Source: Branchipolynoe longqiensis
Lineage: Eukaryota > Annelida > Polychaeta > Phyllodocida > Polynoidae
Reading direction: 5' to 3'
Length of the DNA stretch: 64,000 nt
Assembly: GCA_030323885.1 (NCBI GenBank)
Contig: CM059197.1
Span: 27,733,178-27,797,177 of the forward strand
In this document: positions 54,801-64,000 of the stretch, piece by piece
Position numbering within the stretch: the stretch's first letter is position 1
Layout: every line of letters begins with the position of its first letter
Notes under the pieces: generated by a model
The model's input: the letters and a program-made list of their open reading frames with translations, nothing else
Databases searched by the model: none
Told to the model about the DNA's origin: nothing
Made by a program: the position numbers and the translations under genes

Positions 54801-56337
54801 TTTTGCACGTCCACTGGTTTTTATTATTATAATAAAGTATATTATATTTTACATGACTTAATTTTGAAGGGATTTCTATTTTACCCTTGGAAATATTTTA
54901 AGTAAAAATATGCGTTATCTATATTTTATACATTTCAAGGAAATTTGATTTTAACATTGGAGATATTTGAAATACAAGCATGCAGTAGATCTTTACAATC
55001 TATATCGCTTACATTTCAAGTGAATTTTATTTTAACTTTAACAGACATTTGAAGTAAAAACATGCAATAGATTATAAATCTATATTCTTTAAATTTAAAG
55101 TAAATGTTATTATAACTTTAGGTATTGAACTAAAAGCATGCATTATATCATCATCCATATTGCTTGAAATTCAAATAAATTTAATTTTAACTTTGGATAT
55201 ATTTGAATTAAAATATGCGTTATATCATTATTATCTATATCACTTAAATTTCAAGTAAATGTTAATGTTAAGTTATTGCAAATACAAATAAACATGACAA
55301 ATTATATTTTCACTTGGATCTCACAATGCTGGATATCATTCACGTCAACCGTGAAGAGTTCGATTAAAATTGACATAGTGTTCTGTCTATTAGGCTAGAA
55401 ATGATTAATAAGTGCACTTATATTTAAGGTGGATATGGAGGACCAAATTTAGGCAGTGGTTATGCTTAGAAAATGTGATGGTTTAATTGGACTGTGCCTC
55501 TTTAAACTGAGTCTTAATGCGATATGGCTTAGTTACATAATGTGTAACGGGACAGTTTGCTCATACCATTAAAGAGATTACGTCGAGTAGGGCTTAGCAT
55601 CGGTCCACAATTGTTGCCACTTAGTACATCGATTTTATGAAGAATAACGCTCAATAATTCCCCTTCAGCTAATCGCACCAGATCGGAAACACAGCTGGGC
55701 ATAAAGTTGAAATTAAGACAGCGCTCATAAAATTAAATCAGTTGGCGGAATATTTCAATTAATTAATTATTATGTAGTGAGAACTGATTCATTGTTGATC
55801 AATGGATTACTTATTTTGTGTTGGATATGATTCGTTGAAAACCAGGTGTTTTTCTGGGATTAAATATATATATTTTTAGCATAGTTTCTGTCCGTGCATT
55901 AACAATTAATTATTGATACGTATATTTGTATAATCAGGCCTGTATATAATTAGTTAAAATATTGTAAGGCCGTAAGCCAGGGATATGGTTCTGATGCTAG
56001 GTTTTATTCACTGAATAAATTCACTGACAAATGGTTTGTTTAAATGACATCATCGAAACAGATATGTGCAGAAATAAGTAGGTTACACTGCGTAATGACA
56101 TTTACATATTGGAAATCGTTGGTTAATATATAATCAAATAAAAACCACAGATATAACATTTACGTAGTAGTCGAGCTATTTATGTGGCTATATTTAGGAG
56201 GGATATCAATAAAATGGATATCTACCTAAACCTTCATAAGCCATGGTCAGGTCAAATCAATGGCTCACAACATTGATACTTGTTGCAACCTGGCTTGGCT
56301 TTCGGCTTTAATAGGAATGATTAAGTACTGGTTAACC
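54801..56337. other. AT-rich unassigned sequence with a loose repeat
   Basis: Between about 54830 and 55280 the words ATTTCAAGTAAAT, TTTTAACTTTGGA and AGCATGC(A/G)TTATAT recur at intervals of 60-75 bases, suggesting an old tandem repeat. No gene is seen to 56337. Confidence 0.55.
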
Positions 56338-56700
56338 AGACGGGATGGCCGAATGAGTTAGAACATCAGTCTCCCGTGTTGGTAGATCATGGGATCATGG
56401 GTTCGAATCCTGGTCGAGTCAAAGAAATGACTTAAAAATTGATACTTGTCGCTTCCTAGCCAGACGCTTGGCATTATTAGGATAGGGCAAGGAGCAGTGG
56501 GATGAGCAAGACCAGTCGTCTGCAACTGAAATTCCCCCTGCGTAAACAACTAATGTACAAAAAAAACAAAAAAAACATAGCCTGTTCTCCCAGTGGGTCA
56601 GCACTATAAAGGTACCATGAGTGCTGACAACCACAAGTCGATGGCCATCCTGATGTGACCTTAGATGTTACTTGGATATGAACCCCAACAACCAGACATA
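56338..56700 (+). mobile_element. SINE-A copy, type II head, middle replaced
   Basis: Head CAGACGGGATGGCCGAATGA and 3' part from CCTGTTCTCCCAGTGGGTCA to ACCCCAACAACCAGAC are normal. The middle, 56501-56578, is a SINE-D fragment (AGACCAGTCGTCTGCAACTG, CTGCGTAAACAACTAATG, then an A-rich run). Confidence 0.82.
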
Positions 56701-57135
56701 AGCCAAAATAGAAATAGCAAAAAGAAGACAAAGACAATTAATATTACCTTAATATAACTGGTTACCCACTTCTTAAAACAGTTTGATCTTTGTTTAAAAA
56801 ACTAAATTTAAAACCCGCCTGCACTAAGATCACGTGATCTGCAGGCGACTCATGCAGCAGGGCAGGCCTGGGCATGCGCACGCCGGCATCGCTGGTTGAT
56901 GCTGTACACATTGTTTACTGTGAAATCAATTAGGCAGTTCTCTCTTTAGTTTACCCGCTAATCACTGAGAAGTGCACGCAGATCTCTCTGGGTTACAGAG
57001 TTGGCACCGCATTTGATGAATGGCTGTTGCGCATAATGAATAATAACTGCAATGAAATACTGGCGCGGGGAGGAGCATGCGCTAAGGAGTATCCACTAGG
57101 GACTCCTCAAAATGGGTTTAATTTGCGTAGATGGA
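56701..57135. other. Unassigned sequence
   Basis: Includes the palindrome GATCACGTGATC at about 56830. No coding signal. Confidence 0.55.
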
Positions 57136-57472
57136 TCGGTTGTTGGATTTGATGTCCTGGCAACATCTAAGGTCATATCAGGACATGCACCGACTTGCGA
57201 CAGTGATTTTATAGTGCTGCCCCACTGGGAGACCACACTGTCAGAACCATGACATGATATCCCACTCAGTCACATTATCCTGGCACTGAGCCAACTAGTC
57301 CTTGTCCTATCCTAATAGTAATGATGCCGAGTGCCTGGCTAGGAAGCGACAAGTGTCAATTTTTAATTTATTGGTTTGAGTCGACCAGGGTTTGAACCTG
57401 TTGGTTCGAATCCCGCGATCTACCAAAACGGGAGATGGACGCTCAACTTATTCGGTCATCCCGTCTAGATAG
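57136..57472 (-). mobile_element. SINE-A copy, type II head, full length
   Basis: Tail GGTTGTTGG, body, and head TTCGGTCATCCCGTCTAG. Confidence 0.86.
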
Positions 57473-57507
57473 ATGGATTGGAAAACCAGAGATAGATCGT
57501 TTATGAT

Positions 57508-57560
57508 GTTTGTTGGTGTTTTACGTCCTAGTAACATCTAAGGTAATATCATGAAGGTAT
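57508..57560 (-). mobile_element. SINE-A tail fragment
   Basis: GTTTGTTGGTGTTTTACGTC, CTAGTAACATCTAAGGTAAT. Confidence 0.75.
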
Positions 57561-57611
57561 TTTATGATGCCACAGCCTTAGACATACTAATTCTCTGTAG
57601 ACGCATATATT

Positions 57612-57905
57612 ATATATTTTTTTGTCCATTAGTTGTTTAAGCAGGGGAAATTTCAGTCATAGATGACTGGTCTTCCTCATTCCACTGCTGGTCGATAGAA
57701 AGTCTGAGCCTACACCTTTAACCTCCCACACCACATAGACATGGTATGAGAGCAACCGGCCTTTGATGACGCTGTAAGTTATACACAGCGGTGCAAATCC
57801 AAATTGACAGAGCTGGGGGCACGGGGAATCAAACCGCCAACCCTCAGATTAGGAGTCTGACCTAGAAACAAATCAGACACTCTACCCACTCCACCACAGA
57901 GAACA
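57612..57905 (-). mobile_element. SINE-D copy, third tRNA-derived SINE family
   Basis: On the minus strand the head reads CTGTGGTGGAGTGGGTAGAG (A-box region) and GGCGGTTTGATTCCCC (B box). The body runs through GACCAGTCATCTATGACTGA to GCTTAAACAACTAATGG and an A-rich 3' end near 57612. The head differs from both SINE-A heads and from SINE-B. Fragments occur at 22815-22877 and 56501-56578. Confidence 0.8.
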
Positions 57906-58078
57906 CCACATTCTTAGATCACCATATTCTTATGTATATATTATATGTATGTATACATACAGACATCAATTGTTTCATTGATATGCTTGGTGTTGGAGTA
58001 GTGCAACATATTTTTTTAAGGCGATGGTTCAAACAGAATAATTATGTAGTCTGGCATGTAGGCCTGGATTATATATAT

Positions 58079-59127
58079 GGGTCACTCTCCTGAAAACTGG
58101 CCAGAAGTGCCACATGGAGAGTTACAATTTAATATTAGAATTTTTAACATTCTTTATTGCAAATGAAAGCTGGAAATCTCCCCTTTACATTTATGTAAAA
58201 TATAAATTTGATGAGATAACAAATAAAGGTATCATCCATGATTAAGCCATGTCTTATAGCAGAATAACATGTGTTGCTCAGATGTAACACATATTTAGGA
58301 CACCACACAGTCCGCTTAGTAAAGATCTAAGCAGAATTCAATAATGTCATACTTAGAAGCATATTGATCATGGCATATTAATCATGGCATAATATATTGA
58401 TAAACAAAGGTTATTCCCAGTCATACTTTATTCACTGAATAATTAGTGTACAATATTTGTGTGGCATCCAGACACCACTGGTTACATCTGTGATGGAAAT
58501 TTGTAATGTTATTTCTGAATACATCAACTAATTTTTTTTAAATTTAAGCATGCATACATGTTAATAAATACATCCTTTTTGATTTGGGAACTATCAAACA
58601 AAACAGTTCCCAAATCAAAGAGGAAGTATTTATTAACATGTATGCATGCTTAAATTTAAAAAAAAAAAAATGTAATGTCTTCAGAAATAACATTACAAAT
58701 TTCCGTCACACGTGTAACCGTGGTGTCTGGATGCCACACAAATATTGTACACTAATTATTCAGTGAATAAAGCATGGCTGGGAATTACATTTTTTTTATC
58801 AATATAAGCACTAGATATTTCTGTATATTATGCCATGATTAATATGCTTCTAAGTATGATATTATTTAATTCTGATTAGATATTTATTAAGCAGACTGTG
58901 TGGTGTCCTAAACATGTGTTACACGTGTGACACACATGTTATACTGCCATAAGAGATATCTTATTCATGGACTACACCTTTATTTTTTATCTCATCAATT
59001 GATATTTTACATAGATGTAAAGGGGAGATTTCTAGCTTTCATTTGCAACCAAAAAATGTAAAAAAATCAAATATTAAATTTTAACTCTCCATGTGACACT
59101 TCTGGCCAGTTTTCAGGAGAGTGACCC
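58079..59127. mobile_element. Long palindrome: 1.05 kb foldback element
   Basis: Arms of about 510 bases run from GGGTCACTCTCCTGAAAACT at the left to its reverse complement at 59108-59127, meeting at a 12-base loop (58593-58604) flanked by GATTTGGGAACT and its complement. Sampled blocks are about 88-95% matched with a few indels. No coding motif is present. The structure fits a foldback or long-TIR element, or an inverted duplication; no clear target duplication is seen. Transcription would give a long hairpin RNA. Confidence 0.9.
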
Positions 59128-59140
59128 ACATCTATTAAGC

Positions 59141-59490
59141 AAATATCAATTATTAGCAGGCAATGGTGGTTGAAGCCTTAGAGGGAGGGGGCGGGGGGAG
59201 GGGCACTCCAGAGCTTATTACACGCGATAACACATTAACAGGTGTATCACTATCCATATATATATATATTCAAATATAAATTATTAGCACGTAACGGTGA
59301 GGGCAACGGTAGGTGAAGCTTTATTTGACTGTTTATCTACATTTACAAATATAAATTATTTCCGGGCGATGGTGGGTGAACCTTTAGTTCAATCCGCCCT
59401 TCCTGTATACCTTATATATTTCAAAATCAATTATTGGCGGGAAACTGTGAGTGAACCCTCAGTTCAACCCGCCCTTCACGTAGTCGGGAA
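59141..59490. repeat. Degenerate tandem repeat, about 75-80 bp, four units
   Basis: AATTATTAGC(A/G)-GGCAATGGTGG-TGAA words start near 59148, 59278, 59352 and 59430. The last two units also share TTCAA(T/C)CCGCCCTTC. It begins right after the long palindrome. Confidence 0.72.
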
Positions 59491-59974
59491 GGCGCGTGGA
59501 ATGAGACTGCGCGATGTAGCCGTAACATGAGAGCTAGCCTCTCTTTGAACATTGGCTTCCTCTTCTTTGAAAAAAACCCAAAAACATTGGTGATTTGTCA
59601 AATAATTGATCGGGATTAGATCAAACAAAGCATAACTCGTGTGTCAAAAGGTTGCTGCCAGGTCTTGACGGATTGCTATTGTAGTCGGTCGGGTTGCGTG
59701 ATGCATCATACTATTATTACTAGTGTTCGCTGTCGGCATTAGTGAGGGGTGAATATCTGCCCTGGGCTGTTGGGGGAATTGAGAAGCACCGTGACAGACG
59801 CACGCTATTGCACTGGCGGCCGCGTAGTATTTGACTGGGTGTGGAGGGTGGGGTGGGGGGGGGGGTGGTTGAACCACACTGCAACGCCTCACACTGCTGC
59901 ACGTGCATTCAGCGAGCTGTATTATTTTTATTTTAATGTAGAAAACCTAGTCACACAATTAACCTGCATTCTAA

Positions 59975-60239
59975 TGCCTGGTACACACCTCCCGTATACG
60001 ATTCACATGCTAAAACTGACTGCATTTCACAACCCGACCTGTCCCGTTTCGTGATATAAAACTGGCCGATTCATTTTTCGAATGTCTTGCGATTCGAGTT
60101 TTAAGCCCTAAAACTGAGTTTTAAGTCGCGAATCGCAAGGCTCTGGTGTGCTAGGCAGTCGAACACCTAACGACTAAAACTCAAACTTAGTCATGAAACG
60201 GGCAGTTTTAGGTCGTATACGGGAGGTGTGTACCGGGCA
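59975..60239. mobile_element. TIR element T3a (265 bp), TAA-flanked
   Basis: TGCCTGGTACACACCTCCCG at the left and the reverse complement with one mismatch at the right, matching over about 27 bases. TAA at 59972-59974 and 60240-60242. The interior has repeated AAAACTGAGTTTTA-type palindromic pieces. Confidence 0.87.
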
Positions 60240-60824
60240 TAAGTCAGTCACAAATGTTGTATTACAGCTTAGTAAAATTACTCATTAGGACCTTCCTGTT
60301 TATATGTTCCATGAGATTTCAAAGTTTTTAAAGTTTCATAATCCAATAAGTTTCTAATTCAGGACACGACAGGGAACTACATAGTATGGGATGTTATTTA
60401 ATCTAAGTTCACAAGATCATAAGTCAAGTTCAATCAAGGTAGTAAGTTTGATTCTCTGCGGGACTGTGCACTCAACCCTATTGAGGCAATTTTCTTATAG
60501 TAGGGTCGGGTGGGGTGGTGAGAACAGGCGGGTGGTGAAGTGAGAAAAGGCGGGTGGTGAAGTGCCGTCGTCATGGGCGGCGGGCTGGAAGTGACGTCAG
60601 AGATGGGTCACGGGTACAAGTGGCGGCTACCAGCACACGGGTGCGGTGTCATCACCTGGAGTTAAGCCAGGCCGCCTATATTTAATAGGGGGAACTAGGT
60701 GGTTTAACTGAAAAGTAGGCTGGGATCCCTATGCTTCCCCTCTCAGTCCCGAATTACCCATGTTTCCTAAGCAACATGACCAATGTCTTTTTTCTTTTTC
60801 TTTTGAGGAAATTATCTTTGTTTG
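60240..60824. other. Unassigned sequence with a short G-rich duplication
   Basis: GGCGGGTGGTGAAGTG occurs twice at about 60528-60563. Nothing else is recognised. Confidence 0.55.
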
Positions 60825-61066
60825 ACATGTGTAATCTACTTTGTTTTAGTTTGAAGTAACTTTTATTTTAAAGGGTACACTTTGGAGTTATTCACTATTA
60901 CTATGCACAATGAAGTGCTGCCGCATGCGTTGTTTACTAATTTTCGAGAATGCCAAACTGCAACTAATGTTTAACAAATGCACCGTAATCTGAATTGCAT
61001 ATTTACAATCAAATCTAGCCGCTTATTCAAAATTGATGTTTTCATCGGGTTATGCAGCTTCGACTA

Positions 61067-61098
<32 letters not shown>

Positions 61099-61173
61099 TG
61101 ATCTGCGACAGATAGAGCTGAGAGTTGTTGTTTTTTTAAATCGACGCTTCCATCGGATTATGCAGCTTTAAGA
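60825..61173 (-). mobile_element. MITE-C copy, minus strand, disrupted, plus a stray terminus
   Basis: GTTTGAAGTAACTTTTATTT at 60850-60870 and AAAATTGATGTTTTCATCGG to GTTATGCAGCTTCGAC at 61017-61056 are reversed family sequence. A G-run at 61082-61099 follows. A second terminus, CATCGGATTATGCAGCTTTA, is at 61152-61171. Confidence 0.62.
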
Positions 61174-61237
61174 ATATGGCTTTTTTTTGTGAAGGATAAG
61201 AAGTAGACAGGGACAACCATCGCACACTCGGTAGGTA

Positions 61238-61568
61238 TTGGTTGGTTGGTGGAGTTTTATATTCTGACAACATCTAAGGTCATATCAGGACGGGTACTGA
61301 CTTATGATTGTGCACACTCATGGTGATTTTATAGTGCTGTCTCACTGGTCAATCCGGCTGCTGGCACACGATATCCCACTCAGTCACATTATCCTGACAC
61401 TCAGCTACCAGTCCTTGCCCTATCCTATTAATGACGAGTCCCTAGTTAGGAAACCACAAGTATTAATTTGATATGTCATTCGTTTGACTCGACCGGGAAA
61501 CAAACTCCCCACCTTCTGCATGTGAGGCCCCCTATGAAATCCTGTGTTTGCGGGTCCCCGCATTCTAT
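61238..61568 (-). mobile_element. SINE-A copy, type I head, diverged
   Basis: Tail GGTTGGTTGGTGG, body, then GACTCGACCGGGAAACAAAC. The head is disrupted after 61530 by unrelated sequence. Confidence 0.8.
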
Positions 61569-61600
61569 ATATGCAGGCGTTTAAATGCTATTGATGGCCG

Positions 61601-61744
61601 TCCCGTTAGGCGGTACACATAGGTTATGGGTACTTTTATTATGTTCACTCATGTTATTAGCTGTACTGCTCATCCCGTTAGGCGGTACACATAAGTTATG
61701 GGTACTTTCATTATGTTCACTCATGTTATTAGATGTACTGCTCA
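61601..61744. repeat. Two tandem copies of a 72 bp unit
   Basis: TCCCGTTAGGCGGTACACAT begins each copy (61601 and 61673) and TGTACTGCTCA closes each. I see only about three or four differences. Confidence 0.9.
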
Positions 61745-62295
61745 ACAAGGCTAGACTGCCCTAATATCCTGTATAAGGCTTAATATCCTGCATAATGCAT
61801 ACAATTTAAAGTTCACCCTTTTCATATCTGTATTAGAGAAATTACATGCTAGAGCTTACCCCATATTAGATAGGACTCACAACACAAAACGTGATCCGAG
61901 TTCAGCACCAGCAGAAGTGTAGATCAATAAGAGCTGATTGCTTAGTTTTATTCACTTATGTATTGTTTTCAGATACATACAACAGTGGATGTAAGAGACC
62001 TTCTCATTGGCTATTACACTCATGCACACCTGTCACTCCTCTCCCACATGATCTCTCCCTAACATAATTCACCATTGTCTGCTTTAAGGACTCATCCTTC
62101 TCCCACCCAGCTCTGGCCACCACCTGGTCATCATGGGATTACCTAACATGACAGATACAGTGTGGCTGGGCGAGATAAGGGGGGAGGGATTCTGCTTAAA
62201 GGGGCACTGCTTCCCTCCCCCGGAGTGAGCATTATAAAGGGAGTACTGTGTCTTATTTAGCCATCTCGATACTCAATATATACTTAATCGGAGAA
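61745..62295. other. Unassigned sequence
   Basis: About 0.5 kb with no coding signal or matching repeat. Confidence 0.55.
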
Positions 62296-62335
62296 GTTTA
62301 CACCCTGCTCTACTGATTTGGCCACCGCACCCTGT
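62296..62335 (-). mobile_element. SINE-A head fragment, type I
   Basis: CTCTACTGATTTGGCCACCG followed by CACCCTG; only the outermost head bases remain. Confidence 0.6.
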
Positions 62336-62579
62336 ATGAAGGATAGGAAGTAGCTAGTGGCAACCAACCCACAATCGGTAGTGGAAGCATGCGAGGGCGC
62401 AGCTTCAGTGATTCCTTAGGGGTTAGCCCGCTGCGAGGAGAAGCAACTACTAAAAATGTGAGCACCATAATAAGTGAGATTAGTGAATAGTTAATGTTGC
62501 ATTGTCCAATCGTTTTTGACTTTGTCTTTTTTTTAAGACAAGGTAAACACATTAAATTGTTTGTTATATTCTACCTTAC

Positions 62580-62932
62580 CAGACGGGATGGCTGAATGCG
62601 TTAGAGCGTCCGTCTCCTGTGTTGGTAGATCGTGGGGTCGTGGGTTCGAAACCCTGATCAAGTCAAACCAATAACTTACAAATTTATACTTGTTGCTTCC
62701 TAGCCTGGTGCTCGGCATTTTTAGGATAGGGCAAGGACTGGTTGGCTCAGTGTCAGGATAATGTGACAGAGTGGGATATCAGGTCATGCTGCTGGCAGCC
62801 TGGTCTTCCAGTGGGGTAGCACTATAAAATCGCCATGAGTACGCACTGTCACAAGTCGGTACCCATCCTGATATGACCATAGATGCTGCTAGGACGTAAA
62901 AACAACAACAAACAAACAAACAAAAAACAAAT
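62580..62932 (+). mobile_element. SINE-A copy, type II head, full length
   Basis: CAGACGGGATGGCTGAATGC, B box GGTTCGAAACC, complete body, tail ACAACAACAAACAAACAAAC. Confidence 0.89.
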
Positions 62933-63102
62933 CGCTACTTCAAGTTTGAAGTACCTTTTATTTAGAATAGAATAGAATATTTATAGTGAAAACATCTAGA
63001 TTGAATTTTAGCCAGGCATGTAGAAAAGCTGACATCATAGGATCCAGCAGTGACTGGTTATGTTAGATAGATTTGTATTTACTTCATTGCAGCCACAACT
63101 GT

Positions 63103-63330
63103 TTAAAGCTGCATAGTCCAATGAAAACATCACATTTTCAAAACCAAAGCAATTGTCTAGATTTGAATCGACATATCTATCTTAGATACTGGTACACTTA
63201 TTAAAACATTTGTCACCACACAGAAGGGAATGCTGAGGCAATTAAATACAACCTGTTACTGCAGGAGTCTATGGTGTCGGGATGTAGACGTGCTTGCCAA
63301 CATTAATTTTGCATGGTTGCATCCAAGGAA
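63103..63330 (+). mobile_element. MITE-C copy, right part missing
   Basis: TTAAAGCTGCATAGTCCAATG, then the body to TTTTGCATGGTTGCATCC. The right third, including the right terminus, is absent; the 11-base minisatellite begins about 50 bases later. Confidence 0.8.
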
Positions 63331-63381
63331 ATAAGTTCTGTATTGCCTTTGCTCCATTCTTCCTACATATTATGTTCGGTG

Positions 63382-63953
63382 TGCATACCTCACGCATACC
63401 TTACGCATACCTCACGCATACCTCACACATACCTCACGCCTACCTCACGCATACCTCGCGCATACCTCACGCATACCGCACGCATACCTCACGCCTACCT
63501 CACGCCTACCTCACGCTTACCTCACGCCTACCTCACGCATACCTCACGCCTACCTCACGCATAGCTCACGCCTACCTCACGCCTACCTCACGCATACCTC
63601 ACGCCTACATCACGCATACCTCACGCATACCGCACGCATACATCACGCCTACCTCACGCATACCTCACGCCTACATCACGCATACCTCACGCATACCGCA
63701 CGCATACATCACGCATACCTCACGCATACCGCACGCATACATCACGCATACATCACGCATACATCACGCATGCATCACGCATACCTCACGCATACATCAC
63801 GCATACCTCACGCACACCGCACGCATACATCACCCATACATCACGCATACCGCACGCATACATCACGCATACATCACGCATACATCACGCATACATCACA
63901 CATACATCACGCATACATCACACATACATCACGCATACATCACGCATACCTCA
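63382..63953. repeat. 11 bp minisatellite, about 52 units
   Basis: Unit GCATACCTCAC with variants GCCTACCTCAC, GCATACATCAC and GCATACCGCAC. Because three units equal 33 bases, every frame stays open; the 224-codon frame 63294-63968 is an artefact. Confidence 0.95.
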
Positions 63954-63971
63954 CTACCACCAGGTTAACAG

Positions 63972-64000
63972 CAAATGAGTTGAGCGTCCGTCTCCTGTTT
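63972..64000 (+). mobile_element. SINE-A head, cut by the window edge
   Basis: AAATGAGTTGAGCGTCCGTC followed by TCCTGTTT matches the type II head from its A-box side, directly after the 11-base minisatellite. The body presumably continues beyond the window. Confidence 0.7.

Noticed and set aside
63294..63968. 224-codon open frame rich in His-Ala-Tyr-Ile repeats
   Set aside because: It is the translation of an 11-base minisatellite whose period keeps every frame open; there is no start context or domain.

Overview
This window looks like a gene-poor, repeat-saturated stretch of a metazoan nuclear genome, most likely a marine mollusc. The reasons are tRNA-derived SINEs with CAAA-type tails in roughly thirty places, a SINE containing the CTAGAGCACATTG block that I remember as common in gastropod and bivalve sequence, non-LTR retroelements, a DIRS-type tyrosine-recombinase retrotransposon, many short terminal-inverted-repeat (TIR) elements, and long TA, GTAT, CACA and poly-C/poly-G tracts. 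The mollusc assignment is inference. I find no convincing host protein-coding exon, rRNA gene or functional tRNA gene. The only long open frames with recognisable domains belong to retroelements.

Layout. 0-8.6 kb: SINE copies, a ~0.95 kb dispersed repeat, TA tracts and an 860 bp TIR element flanked by TTA. 8.6-10.8 kb: C-rich 69 bp tandem repeats, then a CACCTCCCAACACA-type minisatellite. 11.5-12.9 kb: a 5'-truncated LINE with an intact 447-codon reverse-transcriptase frame, a TTGA tail and a perfect 12 bp target-site duplication. 13-20.3 kb: TIR elements, two fragments of a second LINE family with an ATG-repeat tail, and a GTAT array split by a SINE. 20.6-24.1 kb: TATGTCAT-type repeat, a decayed third LINE, nested SINEs and a TTAA-flanked TIR element. 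24.4-30.4 kb: a nearly complete DIRS-like element on the minus strand, sitting in an AT array. 30.5-41.9 kb: poly-C/poly-G tracts, SINEs, purine minisatellites and a second copy of the first LINE. 42-64 kb: more TIR elements, a 194 bp tandem repeat, a TIR element inserted into a SINE with a 9 bp duplication, a 1.05 kb near-perfect palindrome, and an 11 bp minisatellite at the right end.

The best-defined system is the DIRS-like element (24926-30367). It carries gag, then RT-RNase H with a putative methyltransferase-like tail, then a tyrosine recombinase with R202, H311, R314, W337 and Y347. Non-identical inverted termini flank it, and an internal complementary region next to the 3' terminus fuses inverted copies of both ends. 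The recombinase frame is intact, but gag and pol contain four single-base frame shifts, all in homopolymer runs, and one in-frame TAG. The rest of the window records successive insertions whose order can be read from nesting: SINE in SINE, TIR element in SINE, SINE in minisatellite. The autonomous partners of the small TIR elements are not present here.
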